A DNA stretch of 64,000 nucleotides from Nymphaea colorata (lineage: Eukaryota; Streptophyta; Magnoliopsida; Nymphaeales; Nymphaeaceae). The position numbers and the translations under genes are program-made. The stretch lies in assembly GCF_008831285.2 (NCBI RefSeq), contig NC_045149.1, positions 10,940,417-11,004,416 on the forward strand. Direction: 5' to 3'. Each line of letters begins with the position of its first letter. The first letter of the stretch is position 1. This document shows, one piece after another, positions 47,750-58,895 of this stretch. Below the pieces are notes generated by a model. That model was not told the DNA's origin. It did no database searches and was given only the letters and a program-made list of their open reading frames with translations.

Positions 47750-48600
47750 TGCAAGAGGCAAATGAATCATGAGATAATGTCTTACTATCTTTGTTATATA
47801 ACAAAAGGGGCATGACTAAATAATGTGTCCTATAGCATCTATGATAACAGAATGGGTGGAACATCCTAAAATGTTTGTGGTCATGAAAAGGGTATGAGAT
47901 AACAAAACGGGCGAGGCAAAAAAATTGTGACATATAATGTATGACATAATGAAAGAAGTATGAGATAACAAAAGAAGTGGAATCAAATATTATGTCCTAT
48001 AATTTCTGAGATAACGAAATAGGTTATATAGCATCTGAAATAACAACAAATATATGAGATATGAAATAGGTTCTATAACATCTAAGATAATGATAGGGGT
48101 ATGAGATAACGAAATGGGTCCTACAATATCTGAGATAATGAAACAAGTATGAGATAACGTGCCTCATAGCTTTTGAGGTAACAATAGGGGTACAAATAAT
48201 GTGTCATAGTGTTTGAGATAACAACATGGGTATGAGATAACGAAACAGGTCCTATAGCATATGAGATAATAGCAGAAGCATGAGCTAACAAAACAAGTTC
48301 TATAGTGTATGAAATAACGAAATGGTCTAAAAGAGACAGTGCCAATCAATGCATCCTATGGCATATGAGAACCATAACCAAATAACACATGTTATAGCAT
48401 CTAAGATAACAAAAGAGGTATAAGATAATGAAATTGGGGGGATAAAAAAATGCATCCTATAACATATGAAATAAGGAAATGCACAGGACCAGAAAATGCA
48501 TCCTATAGCATCCAAGAGAATGAAAAGAATCTGAGATAACAAAAAGGATGGAACCAAATAACATAACTAATAACATCTGAGATAACAAAACAGGCATGTC
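47750..48600 (+). repeat. GAGATAACGAAAnGGGT array, block 6
   Basis: About 25-30 diverged copies of TATGAGATAACGAAATGGGT with TCCTATAGCATCT spacers. ORFs through it are repeat artefacts. Confidence 0.85.
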
Positions 48601-48644
48601 CAACCTCGATGAAACCACCTAAATCTATCATTGTCAATGCTTTC

Positions 48645-48830
48645 TCATATGGGTGGACTCTGCTTGATCTGCTTTGATAGATGACCTTTACCAGCTCTAT
48701 TCCCTATTCCTTGTTGAAACTGTTTGCTCTGCTCCGACTGACAACCTTTACTGTCTCCACTCTCTCTTCCTTGATGATTCTGCTCACTTTGCTTCGACAG
48801 CTGACGTCTATTTGCTCGATTCTTCAACTA
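48645..48830 (-). repeat. Tandem repeat of about 60 bp with Gln/Ser-rich reading frame
   Basis: Three imperfect units. On the minus strand they encode KQSEQNHQGRESGDSKGCQ, SEQSKQFQQGIGNRAGKG and a partial third. It may be a fragment of a low-complexity coding region; origin unknown. Confidence 0.6.
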
Positions 48831-49501
48831 ATGGCTTTCCAATGACTGTTTTAAAAATGAAGACACTTCCTTGCTGCTCGGGAGTGTATGTTAGCTATAA
48901 TGACTTACATATATGGACTGACACAATAATCCCTGCCTTTCACATAAGGTCATTCTTTCTAACAACTACAACTGTTGATTCTGCTTCTCAATGATGGACC
49001 TAGTTTCAGGTTCCTATTAGACACATGGAAGATAGATAGTTGACGTGCATGAAAGTTTCTTAAACTGAGGTGTACATAACCCGCTTCGATACATATAACT
49101 ACTACAGATTCAATTGGCCACATATATCTCAACATTGCAACACATCAAATTGATGCTGGAAATTGGAAACATGTTTCACACATTATATATGTTAAAATAT
49201 CCTTGCAAGGCTAGCCTTCATCTTGCACATCATACACAAAGTGATCCATGTATAACTGCTCTTACCCTAGAAGAAAATAAGTTTGGCTCTTAAGACATGT
49301 TTACTTCGTAGGTGTTTCTTTGGGTCAAACTAGTCTTTTTCTCATCTTAAGTGGTCTTTAATACATAATTAGCTGACATTGTTGCAAGCTATGTTAAGAG
49401 AGACTTTTCCAAATCTAACATAAGGGGATGTTGAAAATACTCTCTCGTGAAATATATTGGTTGGAAATTGTTTTATGGATCGATCATGAATTTTTAATTT
49501 T
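48831..49501. other. Intergenic, left flank of Copia 49.5-54.9 kb
   Basis: No gene recognised. Confidence 0.4.
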
Positions 49502-49739
49502 TGAAAAACCTCAAGAGTATCGTGAGAGAGAGAGAAAGAGAGGACACGAGAAAATACTAGAATCTCTTCTACATTGTATATGATTGAGAAAATAGCAAAT
49601 ATATAGAGTAGATGGGAGGTTAGAACACAATATGGCAAGATATAAAATCGTATCAGATCCACAATTATAGGGTATTGACGTTGCCAATTAGATCCACAAT
49701 TATATGCTCCTCAATCATTATCCAAAACCTTCCTTAACA
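49502..49739 (-). repeat. 3' LTR, 238 bp
   Basis: Shorter than its partner because it lacks a 29-bp and a 5-bp internal duplication. Confidence 0.92.
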
Positions 49740-52700
49740 ATCTCCCGCAATCTGAACGGTGGTTCTACGACGTTGAGATTGTTTCTGAAAGTTTTGAACA
49801 TCATTCCTCCAAGAGCCTTTGTCATCCCATGTGCAGGTTGCTCTTTGGTTCGAATGAAGTTCACTTATATCTCTCCCTTATTGATATGATCTCTAACGAA
49901 GTGAAAATCAATTTCAACATGTTTGGTATGAGCATGAAAGACTGGATTTGTTGCTAGGTATAAAGCACCTATATTATCGCACCATAGGACTGGTGTATCT
50001 TGTGAGGAGATCTTCAAATCCTTGAGAAGCAATTTTAACCATAGTATTTCTACAGCAGCACAGGCTAGAGATTTGTATTCAGCTTCAGTGCTGGATCGAG
50101 CTACAGTCCTTTGTTTTCTGGAGGCCCATGAGATAACATTATTTCCTAAGAGAGCAACAAAACCACCAGTCGACTTTCGGTCTTCCGGACTTCCAGCCCA
50201 GTTTGCGTCTGTATAGATGCTTAATTGCAATGAAGGCGATTGAGTCAAGCGAAGAACATAATGGCTGATGCCTTTTAAATACCGAAGTATTCTTTTAACC
50301 ATTGTCCAATGAGCCACTTTGGGAGAGTGCATGAACTGACAGACACGATTTACCACAAAAGTAATATTAGGTCATGTCAGTGTAACATACTGTAATGCAT
50401 CTATCACACTCCTATATAGTGTGGGATCCAAAAAGGAGGATTCTTCAGCAATTGTGACATTTTTGGTAGTCACCATGGGAGACGTTGTGGGTTTGGCATT
50501 ATCCATTTTAGCTTTGTGAAGAATGCTATTAATGTAATTTTCTTGGCACATGTATATCTCCCCGAGTTGTCGCTTGACTTCAATGCCTAGAAAATACGTG
50601 AGAGGGCCAAGATCTTTAACCAAAAAAGTGGAACCAAGCTGGGCAATGATACGAGAAATGAGGGCTGGTGTAGATCCGATAGTTATCAAATCATCAACGT
50701 AAACAAGCAGATAAAGTTGATGCCCATCACGAGAGTAAATAAACAAGGATGCATCAGATTGAGACACAACAAAACCAAGATCAGTAAGAAAGCAACTCAG
50801 GCGATGATACCATGCGCGTGGAGCCTGCTTGAGCCCATAGAATGCTTTACCTAATTTGCAGACATAATGAGGAAAGGTGCTATCTTGAAAACCCTCAGGT
50901 TGAGCCATATATACATCTTCGGAAAGATACCCATTAAGAAACTCATTGTCAAAATCAAGTTGTCGTAAAGACCAACCAAAGTGGGCAGCTAGAGATAGTA
51001 ACACTCTGATAGTGGTGGGTTTGACAGTCAGACTAAAAGTTTCTTGATAGTCAATGCCAGCCGTTTGAAGAAAACCCCGAGCGACAAGTCAAGCTTTATG
51101 TCGTGCAATAGAACCATCAGGGTGACATTTGATTTTGTAAACCTATTTGGAACTAATGACATGGAGATTCGGTTGTGGGGTACAAGATGCCAGGTTTTGT
51201 TTTTTTGCAATGCTGAGAACTCATTTTGCATAGCATTACGCCAGCACAATGATTGAATGGCTTCTTTAAAATTCCCTGGTTCCTCTTGTGCTGTGATGGC
51301 TGAAAAAATTTTTGGTTTTGAAGAACCTATCATAGAACGGGTTAGCATTGGATAAGATCAAGACTGGTGGTGGCAGCATCAACAGTCAAATCAGAATAGT
51401 TGGTGTATCCAGAACAGATGGTGTCTCTGATGTAGGACTTTCAGTCTCATTGAGCGATAGACCGAGGTGCTCACGAGGTGAAGTCGTGGCAGAGGTTGTA
51501 GCCATAGGAAGAGGTAACAAAGTATAAGTGGAGGCTGTTGTTGACTGTGTTGGATCACACATTGGATCAACTGGACTAGAAGGAGAGTCGTCAGACATAT
51601 TTGGTAGCCAACGAGAAACGAGTTAATCTATGAAATCTGTAGAACAATCAGATCCATGTGTATGAGTTTCATCAAAGACAACATGTTGAGATATAAGAAT
51701 GCAAAGATGTCACTTGTCATAGCATAAATATCCTTTATGATGACTAGGATAACCCAAGAAAATACATGAAGTAGTATTGGGCTGAAATTTGGAATCATTC
51801 ATAGGCGTCAATAGTGGATAGCATGTGGTTCCAAAAACCCTCAAATGTGCATATTCTGGATCCTTGTGAAACAACATATAAAAGGGCGATTTGCGCTGCA
51901 ACTTCAAAGTTGGTAAACGATTGATGATATAAATGGTAGTGCGAAAAGCGTCAACCCAAAAACTATATGATAATCCAGCATCATAAAGCATACTTAATCC
52001 CGTTTCGACGGTATGACGATTTTTTCGTTCAACAATTGTTCGGGAGTATAAGGGCAAGAAAATTGATGCATAATCCCATGTTCATCACAGAATGAGGCTA
52101 AGTCAGAGTTTACAAATTCTTTGCCATTGTCAGAATGAATGGAGCATATATGTTAATTTAACTGCTTTTCAATCAAGATCTTAAAATTCTTGAAACATAG
52201 AACAACTTCAGACTTAGCTTTGAGAGGAAACAACCATGAAAATCTAGAATAATCATCAATGATGAGTAGAAAGAACCTGAATCCCTCTCGAGAGGTGATG
52301 GGGGCAGGTCCCCATACATCCATGTGAAGCATTTCAAGAGATTGTGAGGCTTGAAAATCAGAAGTTGGAAAGGATTGCTTATGTGCCTTTCCCAAAAGAC
52401 AAGACTTACATACTCCTTTTGGAATAGGAGAATTTATTGATATGAATCTACTGGAATTTAAAATACCAACGATCTTCTTGTTGGCATGACCAAGACGCCG
52501 ATGCCATAGTTCGAATGGTGCTGAAATTTTATTGACGTCTACTGGAAACCAACAACTAAATGCTTCTCCCTTGGTTGAAGATGAATCTATGTTTGACCTC
52601 GTCGCCTTAATGGGATGGAGTCCGTTATGCATCTTTGGTCCTTGAAGTAGAACCTTGCCCATCTGTTGATCCTTAATAACAAAATCATGTGGTGAAAATT

Positions 52701-53912
52701 GAAAAATACAATCATTTTCAGATGTAAATTTTCCCACCGATAAAAGATTGTGAGCCATTTTGGGCACATGCAGGGCATTGTTAAGATGAAACGAAGATAC
52801 TGCAGTATTAACTAATAAATTATATATGTGCTTAATAGAGAGACTTGAACCATTACCAATCATGATATTGTCCAATCCATCATATGCCGTCTTGTTGTGC
52901 ATCATCTCATCGTTGTTGACAATATGCTTGGTTGCTCCCGAGTCGGGATACCAATATTCACCAGTGGATTCTTGTAAACTCATGGCAGAGAATGCACGTG
53001 GAATATCATAACATGTCCTTGCCGAGTGACCTTTCTGTCCACAATATTGACATGTGATGATGGAGCGAGGATGACTTCCATTTCCTGCATTGTTCTTGGA
53101 GTCTCCATTTTGTGGTGGTTGAGTTTGAACATGTGGTCGATTTCCTCTTCCTTGGAATCGACCTCCTTGCCGACCTCTGAAGCCACCTCGTCCTCTTCCG
53201 CACCCTCGAAAAGTGTTGAAAGTAATCTGGTTTTCAACCTATGGTAATGCTTGGATAGATTTGTGAGGATCGACCCTAGCTGACTTGAACATATTAAGTC
53301 TCTTCTCTTGCGTGAACAAAAGATCAAACAGCTCAGAAAACGTAATCGAGGCATTTGAAGAATTAGCACTAATGAGAGTCACAAAACTTTCATATTCAAT
53401 AGGCAAACCATTCATTGTGATCTGTACAAGATCACCATCCGTTGTATCTAATCCGGCCGCGGATAGTGTATCAGCAAAAAATTTGATTCGCTCCAAGTAA
53501 GTTTGCATATCCATATTGCCTTTTGAATGAAATGTAACTCCTTTCGCAACAACATTATTCTCAAAGGTGATTGAGAACTAAATGACTTTTTCAGCGTATT
53601 CCATGCCTCAAACGCTGATTTACTAGTCACGATTTTTCTGAGAACTGGTTCGGAGACGGTGGCCTTGATCCAACTTAGTGCTAGTCGATCAGACCTCTTC
53701 CAAACAGCAAACTCTGGATTTACTTCAATCTTGCTGTCCTTGACAATGGTTTCTGAAGGAGTGGGGAAAGTCCCATCTATGAACTGTATAAGTTCTTGGG
53801 ACTCCATGACCGATTCCAACTGGGAGCTCCATAGTAAATAGTTGCCTCGGTTAAGCTTAACAAAGATAAGTGCAGCGATAGCATTCCATTGAGTTGACGA
53901 TGGAGTTGCCAT
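49740..53912 (-). pseudogene. Copia Gag-Pol polyprotein, broken
   Basis: Minus-strand order: Gag from ATG at 53912 (MATPSSTQWNAIAALIFVKL), frameshifted near 53515 and continuing to about 53240. An RG-rich stretch and zinc knuckle CQYCGQKGHSARTC follow (about 53050-53010). Protease WYPDSGATKHIV is near 52950. The HHCC region (LWHRRLGHANKK) and first integrase Asp (HMDVWGPAP) run up to a stop near 52153. Frameshifted integrase with VERKNRH (52057-51710) is next, then a variable linker. The RT contains LLVYVDDLITIGS (51004-50372) and ends at a TGA that looks like a CGA-to-TGA change. RNase H (TDANWAGSPEDRKSTGGF; 50356-49865) ends in a TAA, after which the frame stays open to the polypurine tract. 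Inactive. Confidence 0.92.
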
Positions 53913-54648
53913 AATACTTCTACAGAGAGAAAGAATATGATGGTTACAGTAAAAGACAAAGGACGTTACCCTGTTAGTAGATCCAGGGACCTTCGTTTCT
54001 TGAAAAATCAGCAACTCCTAACTGGATTGTCCAAAAATTCTGAATTTCGGAAACAGTAGACTCACAACGGAATCCAACGCCACCAAATTCGTTTTCAGAT
54101 CCGAACCACAACAAAATCGCGCCTAAGATGAAGTGACGCCACCAAATTTGTTTTCAGCTTCAATACAGCTACAGGGAGCTCTTCAGACCAGCCTATGGTT
54201 AAAAATTCATAGCGCCCTGGTGTCAACTCCAAAATGTCTGAAATTTGGTGTGGAGATAGACAAAAGGAAGACGATTCCATCGGGTCCTTGCTCAATGCAA
54301 ACGGTGGCCGGAGCTGACAACGCCGATGATCGGAATTTCAGCAAAATCTCGGGTTACAGCAGGCGGCCAGAACTGACAACGGTTGGAAAATCTGCGATTC
54401 CAGCCGGCTCAGGTGTCGGATTCAGTCGATCTTGGGCTCGTTGGAACCGGAACGAATGGAGGGTGCTAATTGTATAGTGTGGAGGCCAAAGGTTGCCGAC
54501 GCTGGCGGTGGTGCTCTGATGAACAGGAACGCAGGACAGTTGCTGAACAGAGGGCTCAGCAGAATTGGGGAACAAGGATCTTTGCAATATTTTGCTGCAA
54601 AGAAATCTCTGCAATTGATCCATGGAAAATCAAGGTGGAGCAGAGGCT

Positions 54649-54661
54649 GGCTCTGTTACCA
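54649..54661 (-). other. Primer-binding site
   Basis: The complement reads TGGTAACAGAGCC, directly adjoining the 5' LTR. Confidence 0.85.
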
Positions 54662-54933
54662 TGAAAAACCTCAAGAGTATTGTGAGAGAGAGAGAAAGAG
54701 AGGACACCAGCAAATACTAGAATCTCTTCTACATTGTATATGCTTGAGAAAATAGCAAATATATAGAGTACAGTAGATGGGAGGTTACAACACAATATGG
54801 TAAGATATAAAATCGTATCAGATCCACAATTATAGGGGATTGAGATCAGATCCACAATTATAGGGGATTGACGTTACCAGTTAGATCTACAATTATATGT
54901 TCGTCAATCATTATCCAAAACCTTCCTTAACAA
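54662..54933 (-). repeat. 5' LTR, 272 bp
   Basis: It contains a tandem duplication of a 29-bp segment (ATCCACAATTATAGGGGATT twice, 54827-54880) absent from the 3' LTR. Confidence 0.92.
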
Positions 54934-55059
54934 TTTTCCTTCAAGAAAGTCCTTCAAAAAGCTTTTCAGATGGGAAGGGTGCACCAACCTTTCTCAAAAT
55001 TATATTGCATTCTTTTTTCTTTTTCTTTTTTGGACAGCTATTTTTGTCTTGCCATAAAA

Positions 55060-55125
55060 CTTTAACATAGCTGGTTGGGCAGGCTGTGTGTTGAAGACAC
55101 ATCAACGGTTCAATTCCTATGATGC
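55060..55125 (+). ncRNA. tRNA-like / SINE-head-like sequence
   Basis: It contains an A-box-like TAGCTGGTTGGGCAGG (55069-55084) and a B-box-like GGTTCAATTCC (55109-55119). Between them is a hairpin with GTGTG and CACAT stems and a 7-base loop TTGAAGA (GAA at the anticodon position). The acceptor stem and T-stem do not pair, so it is not a functional tRNA. It may be a tRNA pseudogene or the head of a tRNA-derived SINE. Confidence 0.35.
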
Positions 55126-56775
55126 TATTCTCTTTGGGAACAGGGGTACTGCATTCCATCCAAGTCTAGATACAGCTCAGGTCCCCAAGAATAGAGAGAA
55201 TAGGGGGTTTTGGGCCTCTTTATGGACAATGAGTTGTTAACCCTTTACTCACTCGTAAAGATGAAATATTCTTCTTACACTTTGGTAAGTATCCAATGTA
55301 AACCAGAGTTTTGAGATTAGAAACCTGTATAAGCATAGAACTGTGACGTCGTTGGTAATACCAATGCATAAACATCATTTATATTTATTATTTTTTTTAG
55401 TGTTTTGATATTACGAATCCGTGTTTGTTCTGTCTTTGGAATTATCTTGACTAACCTAATTTAATTTATCCATGTAATTATCTTTGAATTTTTTTAAGTT
55501 TGTATTTTTAAATTTCAAATAATTAATTAAAATTTTATTGTGCGATTTAAGAAATCCAAGTACAATCCGATCGATTTGGCCAATTTTCAGAATTTTGTTC
55601 GGACTGTTTCGCCCGAAAGATTCAAGTATAATCGGATTTGGCTGACTAGAATTTCGTTACAAGTGTTGCATCTGACATTACCATGAAACTTAGGCAGACC
55701 CATAACAGCTGAAGATACGGATACTGATATTCGACCGCGAGCTGAGTTCTTTCTACTTGGAGATGAGGTGTGTTCATAACAAAAAAAAAAAAAAAAAAAA
55801 ACGTTAAAAACAAGTCAGCTAAAAATTAGAAAAAAAAATGTTTTCTTTTAAAAACACTAATGAGGGAAAAAAATGAACTTTTCAATTTTCTGTTTTTTCA
55901 TTTTTTCATGTTTTCATATTCTCTATAGCTTCTAAATATTTATTTTCACTTTCTTGCATTTTATTTTTAAGGAATGATCATCTTTCTCTTTCTGTTTAAA
56001 GATTAATTGTTTTAAAATTTATCCAATTTTTTTCCTTTTTTGTTTGGAAAAAGAATTTCATTATTGAAATTAAAAAGAACCTAACAACTGAAATTGAAAA
56101 CTATATTCATGGATACGGTTAAAACTCTTCTCAGCAAACGTTGACAAAGCTCTAGCCAATAAGAATTGTGATTGTCTGCGTTCGCAAGGTTCAGCAAACG
56201 ATCGGAAACCCCTATGAAAATAATTTAAGGCTCGGATGTCGAAATCAGAAAAGAATATGCCCATCCACCGCCCCTGCCGAGCTTCTTGTCTCAAATTCTA
56301 CCCGCAATCCGTACCGTGCCTTTCTGCAGCGATGAGGGCCCCTCACTGTTCGTGCGGGGAGTCTTATATGACGTCACCGACGCACGCCGATCCGCTGTTC
56401 TGGCAGAGTTACTGGTCCGGCCGGTCCGAGATCACCGGCAAGCAATCGAGAGGCCCAGACGATGGTGCTTGGCCAGAAGGGTTGAGTGAAGAGAAGGGGA
56501 AAGAAGCCCTGCCTCTTCCTCACTTGCGGAGGCAACGTCGTTGATCGAGGCTTTCTCGAACGGCGTGAGAGATTGTGATGGGAGATGAGGAGACAGAAAG
56601 CGAGAGGACGAGCAGAAGGAAAAAAAGAAAGGGAAAGTAGGGCTTCGATCTTTTAGTTAATTCTTTCGAGATCGAAGTCAAACGCGAAACGTGAGGGACA
56701 CGCGGCGGCCTCATATAAGACCTCCGTCTCCATCCCGAGGTTCTCTGGCGAGATGACAACCCAGAGCGTAGCGTG
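55126..56775 (+). promoter_or_regulatory. Upstream region of PHT1
   Basis: No gene is recognised between the Copia element and PHT1. There is an A-run at 55780-55802 and AT-rich DNA to 56050, then GC-richer sequence from 56230. A TATA-like TATAA is at 56714-56718, about 260 bp before the ATG. The ORFs at 56236-56759 have no recognisable domain. Confidence 0.45.
56253..56260. promoter_or_regulatory. P1BS-type motif (distal)
   Basis: GAATATGC fits GNATATNC, the binding site of PHR1-type phosphate-starvation regulators, about 720 bp upstream of the PHT1 ATG. The 8-bp motif is expected by chance now and then. Confidence 0.4.
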
Positions 56776-56795
56776 TTGACTCTGTGCCAAATTCA

Positions 56796-56803
56796 GAATA
56801 TTC
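56796..56803. promoter_or_regulatory. P1BS-type motif (proximal)
   Basis: GAATATTC fits GNATATNC, 173 bp upstream of the ATG. If the TATAA at 56714 is used, the motif would fall in the 5' leader. Confidence 0.5.
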
Positions 56804-56975
56804 GCAGTTCACATTCCATCGAGAGGGAGAGATAGAGATGAGGAGGAAGGCTTCCTTCTCATCTGATCGCGATGATCTTCTTCTACTCGGGAGTTCGCTT
56901 ACAGCAATCGGACCCCAACAAAAGCAGTCTGCCTTGTGGTCTGTTCTGTTCTGAGGTTCACCTACTCAAGCCGCC

Positions 56976-58664
56976 ATGGATGTACAGCTGCGAGAAAGGG
57001 AGTCGGTGAGGGTGTTAAGCTTTCTTGATTCGGCCAAGGTCCAGTGGTACCATTTCACCGCCATTATTGTTGCTGGGATGGGCTTCTTCACCGACGCCTA
57101 TGATCTCTTCTGCATCTCACTCATCACCAAGCTTCTCGGTCGCATCTATTACTATGAGGCCAACCCTGAGCGTCCTGGATCTCTTCCCCCCAATGTCGCC
57201 TCCGCCGTCAACGGGGTGGCCCTCTGCGGCACCCTCTTCGGCCAGCTCTTCTTCGGCTGGCTTGGTGACAAGATGGGGAGGAAGAGGGTGTATGGTCTCA
57301 CCCTCATCCTCATGTTCGTCTGCTCTATTGCCTCTGGTCTGTCGTTCACCACAAACCCCAAGGGCGTGATGACCACCCTCTGCTTCTTTCGTTTCTGGCT
57401 GGGATTCGGCATCGGCGGCGACTACCCTCTGTCTGCTACCATCATGTCTGAGTATGCCAATAAGGCTACCAGAGGGGCGTTCATCGCTGCTGTCTTTGCG
57501 ATGCAGGGATTCGGCATCCTTGCCGGAGGGATCATCTCCATCATCGTCTCCGCAGGGTTTATGAACAAGTATCCTGCACCCTCCTACAAAGAAGATATGA
57601 AGGGGTCGACTGTGGAAGAGGCGGATTATGTGTGGAGGATCATCCTCATGTTTGGAGCGCTACCTGCGGCTCTTACGTACTACTGGCGAATGAAGATGCC
57701 GGAGACGGCCAGGTTTACAGCTCTGGTGGAACTGAATGAAACTAAAGCTGAAGAAGACATGAAGAAAGTTTTGCATCTGTCGTTTATCGTCCCCAGAGAG
57801 GATTTGGAGCGAAATCAGGACAAGGCAAGGCAGGTCCGGACAATGGAGAGATTCGGCCTCTTTAGCCGAGAGTTCGCCTGGCGCTACGGCAAGTGCCTCC
57901 TCGGCACCACTTCCACCTGGTTCTTCCTCGATATTGGCTTCTACAGCCAAAACCTCTTCCAGAAGGACATATTATCCGCCATCGGCTGGATACCTGCTGC
58001 CAAGACCATGAACGCTATCGAGGAGGTGTTCAAGATTTCACGAGCTCAGACACTCATTGCCCTCTGCTCCACCGTTCCCGGCTACTGGTTAACGGTGTTG
58101 CTTATCGATGTCATCGGCCGTGTGGCCATACAACTGATCGGTTTCTTCTTCATGACGGTAGGCATGTTCGTCCTCGCCGTCCCTTACGACATGTGGACGA
58201 CGAAGTCACACCGCATCGGTTTTGTGGTCATGTACGCTTTCACCTTCTTCTTTGCCAACTTTGGCCCTAACACGACCACCTTCGTTGTTCCCGCTGAGAT
58301 CTTCCCGGCGAGGCTGAGGACAACCTGCCACGGCATCTCGGCGGCTGCCGGTAAAGCGGGCGCCATCATCGGCGCGTTCGGGTTTCTCTACGCTGCTCAG
58401 AGCAAGGACCCGGCCCAGACGGATCCTGGATATCCACCGGGCATAGGAGTGAGGAACGCTCTGCTTGTGCTGGGAGTGACTAATGCTGTTGGCTTCTTTT
58501 GTACCTTCCTGATTGAAGAGTCCAACGGCAAGTCCCTCGAGGAGATGTCGGGGGAGGTCGGGGAGGGTGCCGATTCTGCTGAGAGCTATCGCCTTGATCA
58601 ACCGGTTTTCAACGATTCTGCAGCTTCTGCTGACAGCTATCGCCTTGATCAGCCGGTTTTCTAG
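56976..58664 (+). CDS. PHT1: High-affinity inorganic phosphate transporter, PHT1 family
   Basis: A 562-codon intronless ORF whose ATG lies in a strong context (AGCCGCCATGG). It encodes a major-facilitator H+/Pi symporter of the plasma membrane, in the root phosphate-uptake family. MFS motif [11 protein letters not shown] is at residues 94-104. The PHT1 signature [13 protein letters not shown] is at 147-159. Candidate phosphate-site residues by analogy with fungal PiPT are Y150, Q177, W315, D319, Y323 and N432. There are six hydrophobic segments, a central hydrophilic loop (about 245-300), then six more. The family is usually 520-550 aa; this one is longer because the tail SYRLDQPVF occurs twice (residues 537-545 and 554-562). 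No internal defect is seen. P1BS-like motifs upstream suggest control by phosphate starvation. The exact paralogue cannot be named. Confidence 0.96.
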   Translation: MDVQLRERESVRVLSFLDSAKVQWYHFTAIIVAGMGFFTDAYDLFCISLITKLLGRIYYYEANPERPGSLPPNVASAVNGVALCGTLFGQLFFGWLGDKMGRKRVYGLTLILMFVCSIASGLSFTTNPKGVMTTLCFFRFWLGFGIGGDYPLSATIMSEYANKATRGAFIAAVFAMQGFGILAGGIISIIVSAGFMNKYPAPSYKEDMKGSTVEEADYVWRIILMFGALPAALTYYWRMKMPETARFTALVELNETKAEEDMKKVLHLSFIVPREDLERNQDKARQVRTMERFGLFSREFAWRYGKCLLGTTSTWFFLDIGFYSQNLFQKDILSAIGWIPAAKTMNAIEEVFKISRAQTLIALCSTVPGYWLTVLLIDVIGRVAIQLIGFFFMTVGMFVLAVPYDMWTTKSHRIGFVVMYAFTFFFANFGPNTTTFVVPAEIFPARLRTTCHGISAAAGKAGAIIGAFGFLYAAQSKDPAQTDPGYPPGIGVRNALLVLGVTNAVGFFCTFLIEESNGKSLEEMSGEVGEGADSAESYRLDQPVFNDSAASADSYRLDQPVF

Positions 58665-58704
<40 letters not shown>

Positions 58705-58895
58705 GTTTGATCGACTGCAAATTTGTGGTCTGATGTCACAACTTGTGTATGTGTGCATACTAGTTTGGTTGGACTTGCTTTTTACCTTTACTGGCTTGCT
58801 TCGTACTCTTTGATTTATTTTGTTTCTACAAAGCATTGTTGGTTGATGCGTGACAATTAATAAATGGGCTTTGCAACGAGTAGAGCTGTACGAGG
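58665..58895 (+). other. PHT1 3' UTR with TA microsatellite and polyadenylation signal
   Basis: A TA repeat (58666-58700) begins two bases after the stop codon. An AATAAA lies at 58859-58864, about 195 bp downstream, and could direct polyadenylation. Confidence 0.6.

Larger units (their letters stand above)
49502..54933 (-). mobile_element. Complete but defective Copia LTR retrotransposon
   Basis: LTRs at 49502-49739 (238 bp) and 54662-54933 (272 bp), TG...CA (minus sense TGTTAAGG...GGTTTTTCA), with perfect target duplication ATTTT (49497-49501 and 54934-54938). The PBS reads TGGTAACAGAGCC (54649-54661), one mismatch from the tRNA-iMet consensus. A polypurine tract (TGCGGGAGA, minus sense) abuts the 3' LTR. 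About 12 substitutions and two indels separate the LTRs. It carries Gag, zinc knuckle, protease, integrase, RT and RNase H in Copia order, interrupted by frameshifts and stops. It ends 2 kb upstream of the PHT1 start. Confidence 0.93.

Noticed and set aside
37676-48600. CRISPR-like array
   Set aside because: The repeat units are diverged, spacers are not of constant length, the blocks switch orientation, and the genome is plant nuclear.
55060-55125. Functional tRNA-Phe(GAA)
   Set aside because: Acceptor and T stems do not pair; only box-like motifs and an anticodon-like hairpin remain.
56236-56759. ORFs just upstream of PHT1 on both strands
   Set aside because: They fall in GC-richer promoter or leader DNA and overlap P1BS and TATA-like motifs; no domain is seen.
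57025-58601. Other-frame ORFs of 60-131 codons within PHT1
   Set aside because: Shadows of the GC-rich PHT1 coding sequence.
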